Notes: generated by a model not told the origin, from the letters alone. Positions 1-8,755 are shown, counted from the stretch's first letter. The stretch: DNA of 64,000 nt from Lapidilactobacillus wuchangensis (GCF_003946645.1 NZ_RHOU01000002.1:90488-154487), one strand, 5' to 3'. Program-made: numbers and translations.

Positions 1-2
1 TT

Positions 3-986
3 ATTATGCGCGCGGGGAGCTTGTGGGCGGCGCTTTCACTTGATAATGTTAATATTGTTGCTGCTGATGCGCGCAAGTATTTGGAGCAACCACAGAAATA
101 TGGTGTTAATGTTTTGCAAGGTGCGCTAACAGTTTATAATTTTAATCCCAACGCGGACAGTCGCATTAAATTAAAAGCCCAACATCTGACAATCGGCCAG
201 AAAAATGCGCCGGTCATTGGCTCCGGTGTCTTTATTAGCGGCGCTGGTGATCAAGGCGGCCGCGTTGAAGTCAGTATGCTAATGACCAATCATGTTTATA
301 GTACTGGTTTAATTCCTGAAGGTGTGGCCAATATTATTACCGGCGCTATTTTTATCGTTTATGGCGCCTACGCTAAAGAAATTGTCCAACATGGCGAAAC
401 AGTGACTTATGGCGTTAATGATATGGTGCTGGACGCTTGGGGCAGTGTTGATCACTGGCGGGTTAATGGCCCGGTTACTTCTTATGGCCCGTCAGGAATT
501 GGCTTTGTTAATTTCGGCATTGTTAATCGCATCGAGTTTACGGCGGCAATCCAAACTTTCGGGCTTGGTGCACGGGGTTATAACCAATATGACGGGACTT
601 TGCGCGAAGGTATTTTCCAATCGATTGAAACTTTTGGTGATGGTTCGATTGGGATTCAAATTTCCAAAGAGGTTGGTCAGCTCCATGTTCGCGGCCATTT
701 AACCACACATGGTAGTGTTGGCCGTTCCTTAGTTAAGGGTGTGCTGCAGCAACTACCAGCCTATGCCATTAGTGTTAAAAGTGGCGGCCATGTTGAAAAC
801 TTGGCGATTGCTGGCGATGTTTGCACAACTGGGGCTAAGGTAACCAGCATCAGTGTTGAAAATCAGGCGGAAATTGATGCTTTCAGTATCAGTGGCGAAG
901 TTGCTACTAGAGGCCAGAACTCGCAAGCACTAATGGTGGCTGATGATGCTGTGGTGCCGCCATTAGATTTTGATTTTACTAAATAG
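3..986 (+). CDS. C-terminal part of a beta-solenoid-like protein of unknown function (5' truncated by window edge)
   Basis: The frame is open from the first codon of the window, so the true start probably lies to the left; the first ATG in view is at 6. The visible 326 residues contain no membrane segment and no catalytic motif I recognise. They are rich in short beta-strand-like units with recurring G-x-V/I turns (for example VNGPVTSYGPSGIGFVNFG and LHVRGHLTTHGS), spaced about 20-25 residues apart, which suggests a right-handed beta-helix or similar solenoid. The end, MVADDAVVPPLDFDFTK, is acidic and not a wall-sorting signal. It ends 52 bases before a nucleotidyltransferase-like gene on the same strand, so the two may be cotranscribed. 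The solenoid assignment is an inference from periodicity; the function is unknown. Confidence 0.7.
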   Translation: MMRAGSLWAALSLDNVNIVAADARKYLEQPQKYGVNVLQGALTVYNFNPNADSRIKLKAQHLTIGQKNAPVIGSGVFISGAGDQGGRVEVSMLMTNHVYSTGLIPEGVANIITGAIFIVYGAYAKEIVQHGETVTYGVNDMVLDAWGSVDHWRVNGPVTSYGPSGIGFVNFGIVNRIEFTAAIQTFGLGARGYNQYDGTLREGIFQSIETFGDGSIGIQISKEVGQLHVRGHLTTHGSVGRSLVKGVLQQLPAYAISVKSGGHVENLAIAGDVCTTGAKVTSISVENQAEIDAFSISGEVATRGQNSQALMVADDAVVPPLDFDFTK

Positions 987-1038
987 TTAATGATTCCTTG
1001 CTTTGATAAAAATAAAAAAATGAATGGAGAAATTTACG

Positions 1039-1542
1039 ATGCGTGAACAAGATTTGATGACTGAATTTTTACGAATTGGCAAGACTTTCAACCGTGATTT
1101 GCGGACGATGCCAACTTTATATGGTTCACTAGGATTATGGAAAATCAGCGACGTGACTTTCGATGCCGATGACATTGATATTTTGGTGCCGAAACCTTTC
1201 TTAAAGTCTGGCTGGAAAGAATTGATCGAAGCGATGAAATCTTTGAATTATGAATTGAAAGATGAGCATGAACATAAATTCAGCAATGGCCAATATGAAG
1301 TCGGCATTTCCTTTGTCGAAGATTTGGATGATTACGCTGGCTTGGACTATCGCCAAATGGCATGTGTTAATGAGGACGGCTGCATTTACTTCCAATTGAA
1401 TTTGGACGACTACCAGAAGGTTTATAGCCATTCATTAACCGACAGTTACCGTCAGGAAAATAAAGGCGCTGGTGACACTGCTAAGCTGGCGGTGATCAGC
1501 GATTTAATGCTGGCCAGTCCCAATCGACCAATGCACTATTAA
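1039..1542 (+). CDS. Nucleotidyltransferase-fold-like small protein, function unknown
   Basis: About 167 residues. I chose the ATG at 1039 because GGAGA at 1026-1030 sits at good spacing before it; an ATG at 1024 would overlap that site. The segment YGSLGLWK followed about 17 residues later by DADDIDILVP looks like the GS...DxD signature of the nucleotidyltransferase superfamily (minimal NTases, LinB-like and related proteins), where the aspartates bind metal. No second domain is visible. The rest is a compact acidic alpha/beta sequence rich in Asp, Tyr and Asn. It lies downstream of the solenoid-like gene and is followed by 520 bases of noncoding DNA with a repeat. The fold assignment rests on the motif only; a substrate cannot be proposed. 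Similar lactobacillar proteins are sometimes given unrelated names by automatic annotation. Confidence 0.7.
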   Translation: MREQDLMTEFLRIGKTFNRDLRTMPTLYGSLGLWKISDVTFDADDIDILVPKPFLKSGWKELIEAMKSLNYELKDEHEHKFSNGQYEVGISFVEDLDDYAGLDYRQMACVNEDGCIYFQLNLDDYQKVYSHSLTDSYRQENKGAGDTAKLAVISDLMLASPNRPMHY

Positions 1543-1600
1543 GAATGAATTGGATTACTGATTAAAACGCCAAACCACTGAATGCTGAAGGGGATGTTAA

Positions 1601-1773
1601 AACAGAACTGGTTTTGACTTCATTGCGGGCTTGCTGGTTGTGGAACGCTGCCGGCATCAATTTGAACCAATTAAAGACCAAATTGTTTCAAATACGAGCC
1701 TTATACTAAGCGATAAATCGCTAAGTATAATTTGGCGGCTGACAACCACGCCCTCCATTCTGTCTGGAGTTGA
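1601..1773 (-). repeat. TJ element copy 1 (subfamily A), minus orientation, unpaired
   Basis: One of seven near-complete copies in the window. Read on the minus strand it starts with the small hairpin CTCCA-N7-TGGAG, then a closing helix, hairpin P2 (14-nt arms, TT loop, T.T mismatch at pair 8), hairpin P3 (A.G mismatch at pair 7) and the return strand of the closing helix (ACAACCA with TGGTTGT). It lies between two convergent genes. Unlike the other copies it has no inverted partner, although the same inner flank and a terminator hairpin follow it at 1774-1911. Confidence 0.85.
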
Positions 1774-1867
1774 GGTGGATCACTTCAACTTTGTTGGTGG
1801 TTAAGGCAGTGGTAGTGGGGCTCATTACTAACTTTAATTTGTAATAATAGTTGAACAGCAAAAGAAT

Positions 1868-1911
1868 GGTGTGACAATCTCTACTGAGAATAGAGTTGTC
1901 ACACCATTTTT
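1868..1911 (+). terminator. Hairpin terminator in the flank of TJ copy 1
   Basis: GGTGTGACA and TGTCACACC arms, with a second nested stem CTCTA/TAGAG, are followed by ATTTTT. Almost the same hairpin recurs at 28154-28200 beside TJ copies 7 and 8, so it belongs to the repeat system as well as being able to end transcription between the convergent genes. Apart from this and copy 1, the 520-base gap 1543-2062 contains only a second 'tagtggggctcaa' string (about 1936) matching the conserved TJ flank. Confidence 0.7.
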
Positions 1912-2062
1912 GTGCTGCACGCTGGTTTATGCAAATAGTGGGGCTCAATTTTATTAGTTTGATCAGGTGGTTGCTGGGTGATAGCTAACTTCGCTAGCAT
2001 TGCAATTTAATCTAACCAAGCTAAGTAGCCTAATTTAACATTGCTTGACAATAGGTCTTTCA

Positions 2063-2533
2063 TCAAAGTAATAGGTCAGAATCAGACTGTAACTGAATTG
2101 CTTGGACCAATAATTTCTCCGCGACAGCAATAACAGCTGCAATGATAATTGGAATTAATAAAATAGTGAAGCCGAGGAGAAAGGCAAAGGGCATGCCAGA
2201 AATGCCGAAATGAAAGAAAGGCACAGCCAGGCCGATGGCAACAATGGTTTCACTAATTGCCAAATAGCGAAGCTGTCGAAGAAAGTGCAAGTTGGCCGTG
2301 GTGAAGGCTTTTTGTTGATCAATCAAGCGTAAGATTCGATATGCAAAATAAATTGCTGCCCAACTAATGAACGCGGTCAGATACAAAGCAATTTCGAAGA
2401 AAACTTGGTCGGTAAAAAGGGCCCGTTCATCTGGAGAATTAATCATGATTATTGTTAATAGTGTTGTATAGCCGGCAATAAAAAGAGCACTGAGTCCTAA
2501 AATGATTTTGAGGTAAAGTGTTTTAATTTTCAT
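2063..2533 (-). CDS. DUF2975 family membrane protein
   Basis: 156 residues with four predicted membrane helices (about residues 8-29, 45-68, 90-112 and 118-145) and short loops. The segment after helix 2, RLIDQQKAFTTANLHFLRQLRYLAISE, is the characteristic cytosolic linker of DUF2975 proteins, which are common in lactobacilli and bacilli and are often encoded beside a small Cro/CI-type regulator. No such regulator is visible here; the flanks are a TJ element and asnA. The start is supported by GAGTG upstream of the ATG. The protein is rich in Ile and Leu and has no enzymatic motif. Family membership is fairly clear, the function unknown. It ends convergent with the nucleotidyltransferase-like gene. 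Confidence 0.8.
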   Translation of the reverse strand: MKIKTLYLKIILGLSALFIAGYTTLLTIIMINSPDERALFTDQVFFEIALYLTAFISWAAIYFAYRILRLIDQQKAFTTANLHFLRQLRYLAISETIVAIGLAVPFFHFGISGMPFAFLLGFTILLIPIIIAAVIAVAEKLLVQAIQLQSDSDLLL

Positions 2534-2630
2534 TAGAAATCACTCGGTTCCAATTTGATAGGACAATTGTAATTAAAATCACATTTAAAAGCAACCAATC
2601 AATTGCTTTTAAATAAAAGTTATCACTTAA

Positions 2631-3638
2631 TTAAAGAATTTGAATCCGATGTTTTGCACATTCGTCAATCATGGCTTGGGGCCAAACACTAGCCTGGACT
2701 TCACCGACGTGAGCTTTGCCGAGCAATAACATGCATAGGCGTGATTGGCCAATGCCGCCGCCAATGGTGTAGGGCAATTCGCCGTTCAAAATCATTTGGT
2801 GGTAAGGCAAACTCAGCCGTTGTTCTTGGTGCGCAATTTTAAGTTGACGTTGCATCGCCTCAGCATCAACGCGAATGCCCATACTAGAAATTTCTAGTGC
2901 TTTTTGTAAGGGCTCGTACCAGAATAAAATATCGCCGTTTAATTGCCAATCATCGTAATCAGGGGCGCGGTCATCGTGACGTTGGCCATTCGTCAACGTA
3001 TCGCCAATTTGCATCAGAAAAACGCAACCTAATTCCTGACAAATTGCATTTTCGCGTTCTTTTGGTGCCAGGTCTGGATAACGGTCCAGCAATTCTTGGC
3101 TGGTGATGAAATGAATCTCATCAGGTAAATGATGAACAGCTTGGGGGAACTTATACCAAACTTCGTGTTCCATATGTTTAATGACTTTAAAAATTTGCTG
3201 CACTGTTTGTTTTAGCGTCGTTAAATTACGTTCATCACGGCTAATAATTTTTTCCCAATCCCACTGATCAACGTAAATCGAATGAATATTGTCCAGGTCT
3301 TCATCCTTGCGAATCGCGTTCATATTAGTATAAAGTCCCTGGTGCAGTTGGAAGCCATAGCGTTTCAAGGCAACACGCTTCCATTTAGCCAAGGAATGAA
3401 CGATTTCAATCGTTTGGTCCGGTAAATCTTTCATGGTGAAGGAGACAGGTTGTTCAATCCCATTAAGGTTGTCGTTTAGGCCCGTACTTTGTTCAACGAA
3501 CATTGGTGCTGATAAACGTGAAAGTTGTAATTCTTGACCAAATTCATCCTGGAAAGTTTCGCGAATATAACGAATCGCCGCTTGGGTATCGCGAACGGAT
3601 AATTTGGGATCATAGTTTTGAGGAATAGTTAAATGCAT
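2631..3638 (-). CDS. asnA: Aspartate--ammonia ligase (asparagine synthetase A)
   Basis: 335 residues, the usual length of AsnA. The enzyme makes asparagine from aspartate, ammonia and ATP in the cytoplasm and is related to class II aspartyl-tRNA synthetases. Recognisable stretches include [40 protein letters not shown], and near the end [16 protein letters not shown], which carries the motif-3-like Arg. AGGAG precedes the ATG at 3638 with 9-base spacing. A complete T-box leader with its own promoter lies directly upstream, so expression should respond to uncharged tRNA, most likely tRNA-Asn. It is a single-gene unit: the next gene on this strand is far downstream and follows a gap. Assignment is secure. 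Confidence 0.97.
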   Translation of the reverse strand: MHLTIPQNYDPKLSVRDTQAAIRYIRETFQDEFGQELQLSRLSAPMFVEQSTGLNDNLNGIEQPVSFTMKDLPDQTIEIVHSLAKWKRVALKRYGFQLHQGLYTNMNAIRKDEDLDNIHSIYVDQWDWEKIISRDERNLTTLKQTVQQIFKVIKHMEHEVWYKFPQAVHHLPDEIHFITSQELLDRYPDLAPKERENAICQELGCVFLMQIGDTLTNGQRHDDRAPDYDDWQLNGDILFWYEPLQKALEISSMGIRVDAEAMQRQLKIAHQEQRLSLPYHQMILNGELPYTIGGGIGQSRLCMLLLGKAHVGEVQASVWPQAMIDECAKHRIQIL

Positions 3639-3671
3639 GGCAAGTTGCTCCTTTAATGTTTATTAGGGAAA

Positions 3672-3966
3672 ATAAAAAAAGTCTTTCAGCCCCATGATCT
3701 AGGGACGAAAGACTTTTTTCGCGGTACCACCCAAGTTGTTTAGCTCAACTAAACCAGCTCAAATCAGCAGACAAACATCTGCTGCCACTGGTAACGTTGC
3801 AGGAACGTCTAAGCCTACTATGTCATGATCTCTCGAAACAATTCGGTTAGAAACAAAGCAAGGGTTATTCAGAATAGTAGGTAGCTGCCTAGGTTTTCAC
3901 TATTCCTAAGTCACTGTTCAGACCAACTAACTTACTGAGCTCACTTATGGTCGTTGTTATCTTGTT
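3672..3966 (-). promoter_or_regulatory. T-box riboswitch controlling asnA
   Basis: On the minus strand the invariant T-box sequence TGGGTGGTACCGCG lies at 3733-3720, followed by a terminator hairpin with arms AGTCTTTCGTCCC and GGGGCTGAAAGACT and a T-run (3674-3715). The upstream 230 bases hold the stem I to III region. The specifier is expected to be an Asn codon; an AAC occurs in CTGAATAACCC (near 3868), but I have not folded stem I fully. Uncharged tRNA would stabilise the antiterminator and allow asnA expression. Confidence 0.93.
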
Positions 3967-3972
3967 GCCAGT

Positions 3973-4002
3973 ATCTTAGCATGAAGCGACTGGCTTTGTA
4001 AA
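3973..4002 (-). promoter_or_regulatory. Promoter of the asnA T-box transcript
   Basis: On the minus strand TTTACA (4002-3997), an 18-base spacer and TAAGAT (3978-3973) form a good vegetative promoter just upstream of the T-box. Confidence 0.7.
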
Positions 4003-4071
4003 TATCTCAGCAATAACTTTTCTTAATTAATCTTGGCTAAAAAGGTTCTTTATTAAAGTGTGGCTGGTAGG

Positions 4072-4240
4072 CAGAACTGGTTTTGACTCCATTGTGGGCT
4101 TCTTGTCGTGGAACGCGGCCGACGCTGCTTGAAGCCTTTTTTTGCAAAAAATCTTCAATACAGGTCTTATCGTAAGTGCTAAAGCACCAACGATAATTTG
4201 GCAGTTGACGACAAGATCCCTCCATTTCGTCCGGAGTTGA
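4072..4240 (-). repeat. TJ element copy 2 (subfamily A), minus orientation, paired with copy 3
   Basis: The closing helix here is CTTGTCGT with ACGACAAG, a sequence different from other copies but still complementary. P2 (arms TTATCGTTGGTGCT and AGCACTTACGATAA) keeps the T.T mismatch at pair 8 and shows a T-A to C-G exchange at pair 5. P3 is TTGAAG/CTTCAA with an A.G mismatch and an A/T-rich upper stem. The 5' hairpin has a G.T wobble in place of an A-T pair. The copy occupies the gap 3639-4604 between the asnA T-box and the SGNH gene. Confidence 0.88.
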
Positions 4241-4338
4241 GTTAGTGCATTTTATCATTGCTAGATTTTAAGGCAATATAGTGGGACTAATCAACTTAAT
4301 TTGAATTGTCATAACAACCATATAGTGCCCAAAACTAA

Positions 4339-4388
4339 GCCTGCTTGACAGTTTCTAGTATTTTATCCAGAAAAATTGTTAAACAGGC
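4339..4388 (+). terminator. Degenerate hairpin between TJ copies 2 and 3
   Basis: Arms GCCTGCTTGACAGTT and AATTGTTAAACAGGC pair imperfectly. The left arm is near identical to the perfect hairpin at 11049-11092 between TJ copies 5 and 6, so this appears to be a decayed copy of the same central hairpin. There is no clear T-run. Confidence 0.45.
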
Positions 4389-4450
4389 CTAGTTAGTTTC
4401 TGCAATCTGTTCTTCTAAATTAGTGGTGCTGGATTCTGTTAGTTTAACTA

Positions 4451-4585
4451 GGCAGGGGCTGAGCGATTGGCGTCAGCTGTGAAATTATTCTTAGCGATTT
4501 ATCGCTTAGAATAAGCCTCGAATTTGAAACAATTTGGTTTGGAATTGGTTCAAATCGACGGCCACAGCGTTCCACGCCCCCTGCC
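4451..4585 (+). repeat. TJ element copy 3 (subfamily B), plus orientation
   Basis: This copy starts with GGCAGGGG and ends with CCCCTGCC instead of the ACTCCA/TGGAGT ends of subfamily A. The interior is the same: P2 arms TTATTCTTAGCGAT and ATCGCTTAGAATAA with the T.T mismatch, and P3 arms TTTGAA.A.CAATT and AATTG.G.TTCAAA with the A.G mismatch. It abuts the 3' end of the SGNH gene; an inverted repeat TTACTAGT/ACTAGTAA (4587-4611) overlaps that gene's stop codon. Confidence 0.85.
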
Positions 4586-4604
4586 GTTACTAGTTAAGGA
4601 GCGA

Positions 4605-5303
4605 CTAGTAATTAAATGTTGGTGTAATTGTCGCTTCAAGAATTGGTGTGTAGTAACGTTGATAACCTTCGGCGTTCAAATGAGTCCCATCACCACCATC
4701 ATGAGGATGATCACCACTATTATAAGAATAAAGTTGCGCCATTTCCGGAATAAAAGTATTGATTTGGCCGCCATGATATAAATCAATCACTGGGATACCC
4801 CACTTGCCACAAATGGCAGCAGCAGTTGCTTGAACCTGATCTTGGCGCGCTAGTGGGATTGAAGGCATATGATGCACCCCAACGAAATAAACCGGCGTTA
4901 GTGGGTAACGTTCGCGCAAACGGGTCAAAGCTAATTCAAAACAGCCACAGTAAGTGTTGGCGTCAAAACTAGCTTTTTTAAAATCACCGGCAATTTCGCC
5001 TAGGGGATGCAATTGATCAACATAAGAAATCGCATCATTCGTTGTCCCGTCAAAAATAATTAAGTCTGGAGCTGTCGCCGGTGCCTGATTGATCTGGGTG
5101 ACTAAATCTGGCACATGATTGTCGCTAGACCAAGTATGGTCAGATGGCTGGGTGGGAATAACCGTGGCCCCATTAGCTGCAAAATTGTGGAAATCTAGTT
5201 GATGGCGTTGAGCAAAATCATCTAACATGCCAATATGTAATTCATGACCAAAAATTAAAGAATCGCCAAAACCGTAAAGTACTTTGTGTTGTAATCGCTC
5301 CAT
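4605..5303 (-). CDS. SGNH/GDSL-type esterase or lipase
   Basis: 232 residues without a signal peptide, so probably cytosolic. The SGNH blocks are present: block I GFGDSLIFG with the nucleophilic Ser (about residue 15), block II Gly in NFAANGATV, block III Asn in DGTTNDAIS, and block V DGTHLNAEG with the catalytic Asp and His. Members hydrolyse esters of short lipids or deacetylate sugars; no substrate is indicated. It is transcribed alone from a good promoter (TTGCCA, 17 bases, TATACT) upstream. Its stop codon lies within an inverted repeat at the edge of TJ copy 3, so the repeat appears to have inserted at, or evolved up to, the gene end without shortening the domain. The ribosome binding site is weak (GAAGG, 11 bases from the ATG). 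Confidence 0.88.
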   Translation of the reverse strand: MERLQHKVLYGFGDSLIFGHELHIGMLDDFAQRHQLDFHNFAANGATVIPTQPSDHTWSSDNHVPDLVTQINQAPATAPDLIIFDGTTNDAISYVDQLHPLGEIAGDFKKASFDANTYCGCFELALTRLRERYPLTPVYFVGVHHMPSIPLARQDQVQATAAAICGKWGIPVIDLYHGGQINTFIPEMAQLYSYNSGDHPHDGGDGTHLNAEGYQRYYTPILEATITPTFNY

Positions 5304-5338
5304 TAAACAATAAACCTTCTTCTAATCAGTATTCTCCT

Positions 5339-5367
5339 AGTATAAGGCGCTTTCAAAAAGATGGCAA
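5339..5367 (-). promoter_or_regulatory. Promoter of the SGNH hydrolase gene
   Basis: On the minus strand TTGCCA (5367-5362), a 17-base spacer and TATACT (5344-5339) lie 36 bases upstream of the start codon. Confidence 0.65.
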
Positions 5368-5370
5368 ACC

Positions 5371-5406
5371 GAAAAAGAGTGTGGGAGCAGCTGCTGCTCC
5401 TCACAC
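5371..5406 (-). terminator. Terminator-like hairpin upstream of the SGNH promoter
   Basis: On the minus strand GTGTGAGGAGCAG pairs with CTGCTCCCACAC and is followed by TCTTTTTC. No minus-strand gene lies upstream to be terminated: the next gene is the divergent GNAT gene. It may insulate the SGNH promoter or end a small unannotated RNA. Confidence 0.5.
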
Positions 5407-5527
5407 GTTTAAGAAAATGTAGTATGAAAAGCAGTGGCTTCAATTACATATCAAAAATTTAATTATTGTCGAAAGTGTCGCGACGGTGTACGATTTTGAA
5501 TAAACAAATCAAAGAAGGCATTAGCTG

Positions 5528-6001
5528 ATGGTTAATAGTCGAATTTTTACAGTGAAAGATGCTGATGCAGTGGCCGCGTTGGTTGCTCATACCTTGCGTG
5601 TCACCAATCGTCACGATTATCCTGCCGAATATATTGAAAATGATGTACAGCGATTGACGGCGGCTTATTTTATTAAGAAAGCCCAAGCCACTCATTTTTA
5701 TGTTTTCTATCAGGAACAACAATTAGTTGGCGTTGGAGCAATTGGCCCTTATTGGGATAAAACCGATGAAATGAGCCTATTCAATATTTTTGTTGCCCCA
5801 GAAGCACAAGGTCTGGGAATTGGTCGGCAAATTATGCAAACACTGGAAAATGACACCTATTTCAAGCAAGCTAAAAGAATTGAAATACCGGCTTCAATTA
5901 CGGCGCTGAAATTTTATCAGAAATTCGGTTATCAGTTTAAATCGGGTCATGAACAACCAGACGAAGAACAGCTGTATCGTTTAGAAAAATGGCGTAAATA
6001 A
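5528..6001 (+). CDS. GNAT family N-acetyltransferase
   Basis: 157 residues making up one GNAT domain, which transfers an acetyl group from acetyl-CoA to an amine. The acetyl-CoA binding motif A is clear: FVAPEAQGLGIGRQIMQTLE (about residues 95-114, Q/R-x-x-G-x-G/A pattern), preceded by the beta strand MSLFNIFV. The ending ITALKFYQKFGYQFKSGHEQ is typical motif B with the conserved Tyr. AAAGAAGG precedes the ATG at 5528. A possible promoter (TTGTCG, 17 bases, TACGAT) lies in the divergent region shared with the SGNH gene. The substrate cannot be told from sequence. It is a single-gene unit, with the first adhesin gene following after about 210 bases. Confidence 0.92.
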   Translation: MVNSRIFTVKDADAVAALVAHTLRVTNRHDYPAEYIENDVQRLTAAYFIKKAQATHFYVFYQEQQLVGVGAIGPYWDKTDEMSLFNIFVAPEAQGLGIGRQIMQTLENDTYFKQAKRIEIPASITALKFYQKFGYQFKSGHEQPDEEQLYRLEKWRK

Positions 6002-6214
6002 AATGAATACGCTTTTTTATCATTAGAGTATGGTTAAACTAATATAAAATTCTGTAATAACATATTACTTTTATGCTACAATAAAGTTAAGTTAAGTATG
6101 CCAAAAAGCTGATGCTAATTTAGCGAATGATTAGTGTTTAATAATTATTGTGGGGACTAAATTTAACCAAAGCCGGACTGATTAACTGAGTTTAATTATT
6201 GGGGCGATTGTAAT

Positions 6215-8593
6215 ATGAGTAATGGTTATAAAATTAGACAACGCTGGATTTATATGGCAGTTGTGTTGATCACCGTGATCAGCCAATTCCTATATTTGCC
6301 AGCTTCTTTTGTTGCTGCGGCGACAAGTTCAGGCAATCCGGCACCGGTTTCTGGTTTGACCAGTGCTGATGCTAAAGATGTGAATGGTCAACCACTAGAT
6401 ACGAGCAATTGGACCACTGAAAATAAAGATTCGGTTGTTTATGATTGGTCAATTGCTGATGGGGTACCAGTTAATGATGGCGATTATGCCACCTTGACTT
6501 TGCCCAATAATGTTACCTTCCAGGAGGATTACTCATTTGCCATTACTGATAATGGCACAGTTGTGGGTAACTTTACTGCCAAAAAGGGTGATCAAACTGG
6601 TACGTTAGTTTTTAATGATATCTTTTCAAAGCTCAATGAAGGTCGCAATGGTCAGCTAAAGTTCTCGATTGCTGGCACCAAAACACCTGATGGTACGTCT
6701 GGTGGTAGTGCTGACACGCTGTTAAGCAAAGCTGGCTGGGGTGACCCCACAAGTGAAACAAAGGGCGTTTATAAAAAGGTCCAATGGCAACTGGCAGTTA
6801 ATTCTAAGCAACAAACACTTTCTAACGTTAAAATTGTTGATACAATTGATACCACTATTCAAACTTTAGACGAAGATTCAATTTCTGTGACTAACCAGAC
6901 AACTAAGGAACCCTTAGTTGAAGGCACTGATTATTCGATCAGTATTAGTGGTAACGTGCTTACTTTTCAATGGTTGCACGATACACTGGCCGATAATTTG
7001 AATATCCTGTATACGACCACGATCACCAGTGATGCCTATCTTAATTTAGGTTCGCCAATTACATTAACGAACAGCGCGGTGCTAACAGGTAACAAAGCGA
7101 CGCCTGATGGTGGTCAGGCAGTGATTGTTGATTCTGATAATCGTAATGCTACCGGAGTGGTAAACCTCGGAGCCAGTGGTTCAGCCGGCGGTAACCAAGG
7201 TCAAACGACAATTGATGGTCAGAAAACTTGGGCCGATAACAATAATAATGATGGTAAGCGCCCAACCGAAATTACGGTTCAATTATGGGGCGACAAAGAT
7301 GGTAACGGCACTGATGATTTAGTTGATCAGCAAACAGTTACGGCATCTGCTTCAGGAGATGCCAACACTTGGTCATATGAGTTTAAAGATGAACCTAAGT
7401 ATGATTCAACCAAAGGAAAATTAATTCAGTATCATGTCGCTGAAGCTAATTTGCCGGCGGGATACACGAGTGTAGCTGATGGAATGAATCTGACCAATAC
7501 CTATCAAGATGCCGTCACCACGATCAGCGGTCAAAAGACTTGGAATGATGCCAATAATCAAGATGGCAAACGTCCTGAAAAAATTTCTGTTCACTTATTA
7601 GCTGATGGCACCCAAGTTGGCACCAAAACGGTGACCGCCGCTGACGACTGGAAATATACTTTTGCTGATCAACCAGTCTATCATGCTGGTAAAGAGATTA
7701 AGTATACAGTGTCTGAAGATAAGGTGGATGACTACACTAGTACTATCAACGGCTACGATATTACCAATAGTTACACGCCTGAAACAACTACAGTCAGTGG
7801 GCAAAAGATTTGGAACGATGCTGATAATCAAGATGGCCAGCGCCCCGACCAGATTACCGTTCACTTATTAGCTGATGGTCAGCAAGTCGGAACTAAAGTA
7901 GTGACTGCTCAAGATAATTGGCAGTATAGTTTTACTAATTTGCCGCTGAACAAAGCGGGGAAGGCAATCGCTTATACGGTAGCTGAAGATGCTGTTGACG
8001 GGTATACGACGTCGATAGCTAAGGGCAGTAACGATATTACTAACACCCACACACCGGCAACCACAGCCATCACTGGCACTAAAACTTGGCAAGATAATAA
8101 TGACCAGGCTCATCAACGGCCAGAGTCAATTATTGTTAATTTAGTGGCTGATGGCGTGACCATTGCCAGTGAGAAAGTTACCGCTAAAGATAACTGGCAA
8201 TACAGTTTTGATCCGCTGCCAGTTTATCAAAATGGACAGAAGATTGTTTATACGGTTACAGAAGATGCGGTGACTAATTATCAGACTGAAATTACCGGCT
8301 TTGACATTAGTAACACTTACTTGCCGAAGACACCTAATGTGCCAGTCACACCAACTGAACCGAAACAACCACAGACGATCACACCACAAACACCAGTTTT
8401 ACCAACTGTTCCCAAAAATGCTAAAACAGTTGCCACAAACCGCGTTCAAGCAAAAACAAAGCCATTGGCAACCAAGCAACGAGCTTTACCACAAGCTGGT
8501 GAAGTAACGAATCAATTAGCAGTTGTCTTAGGTGTTTTCTTAATTATTCTCGGTGGCTGTACTTTATTACGGCGCGTGGAATGGTCAAATTAA
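6215..8593 (+). CDS. LPXTG-type surface adhesin with four Cna-B repeats
   Basis: 792 residues. A signal-anchor-like hydrophobic stretch (about residues 13-35, ending FVAAAT) is followed by an SdrG/Cna-like adhesive region (about 40-325, with YDWSIADGVPVNDGDYATLTLP). Four Cna-B domains begin near residues 331, 434, 525 and 616, each opening with T.I/V.G.K.W.D..NQ..RP and closing with an I(T/S)N motif, so Lys-Asn isopeptide bonds with a catalytic Glu (VSED, VAED, VTED) are likely. A Pro/Gln-rich wall-spanning part leads to LPQAGE (about residue 757), a membrane helix and a short charged tail. LPQAGE fits the lactobacillar LPQTxE sorting pattern. The downstream gene is a shorter paralog. The protein is expected to be sortase-anchored and to act in adhesion; the ligand is unknown. 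Confidence 0.93.
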   Translation: MSNGYKIRQRWIYMAVVLITVISQFLYLPASFVAAATSSGNPAPVSGLTSADAKDVNGQPLDTSNWTTENKDSVVYDWSIADGVPVNDGDYATLTLPNNVTFQEDYSFAITDNGTVVGNFTAKKGDQTGTLVFNDIFSKLNEGRNGQLKFSIAGTKTPDGTSGGSADTLLSKAGWGDPTSETKGVYKKVQWQLAVNSKQQTLSNVKIVDTIDTTIQTLDEDSISVTNQTTKEPLVEGTDYSISISGNVLTFQWLHDTLADNLNILYTTTITSDAYLNLGSPITLTNSAVLTGNKATPDGGQAVIVDSDNRNATGVVNLGASGSAGGNQGQTTIDGQKTWADNNNNDGKRPTEITVQLWGDKDGNGTDDLVDQQTVTASASGDANTWSYEFKDEPKYDSTKGKLIQYHVAEANLPAGYTSVADGMNLTNTYQDAVTTISGQKTWNDANNQDGKRPEKISVHLLADGTQVGTKTVTAADDWKYTFADQPVYHAGKEIKYTVSEDKVDDYTSTINGYDITNSYTPETTTVSGQKIWNDADNQDGQRPDQITVHLLADGQQVGTKVVTAQDNWQYSFTNLPLNKAGKAIAYTVAEDAVDGYTTSIAKGSNDITNTHTPATTAITGTKTWQDNNDQAHQRPESIIVNLVADGVTIASEKVTAKDNWQYSFDPLPVYQNGQKIVYTVTEDAVTNYQTEITGFDISNTYLPKTPNVPVTPTEPKQPQTITPQTPVLPTVPKNAKTVATNRVQAKTKPLATKQRALPQAGEVTNQLAVVLGVFLIILGGCTLLRRVEWSN

Positions 8594-8634
8594 ATGCTTT
8601 TTTCAGTCAGAAGCGCCTGTGAATGAGGTTGATA

Positions 8635-8680
8635 AACAGAACTGGTTTTGACGCCACTCCTGGCTTGCTGGCTGTGAAAC
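8635..8680 (-). repeat. TJ element copy 4, 3'-end fragment
   Basis: AACAGAACTGGTTTTGAC at 8635-8652 and the following GGCTTGCTGGCTGTG match the 3' end of the TJ element seen at 1601 and 4072, after which similarity stops. The rest of the element is missing, so this is a truncated relic in the 360-base gap between the two adhesin genes. Confidence 0.7.
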
Positions 8681-8710
8681 TAACCAACTAAAATAAGATG
8701 AATTAAATTT

Positions 8711-8755
8711 AATACCAGCTTGACCGCTGTTTTAGGTCGAGCTGGTATTTTTATT
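8711..8755 (+). terminator. Rho-independent terminator after the first adhesin gene
   Basis: AATACCAGCTTGACC pairs with GGTCGAGCTGGTATT around a short loop, followed by TTTATTT. It separates the two adhesin genes into different transcripts; a TAGAAT -10-like hexamer follows at about 8870. Confidence 0.75.
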
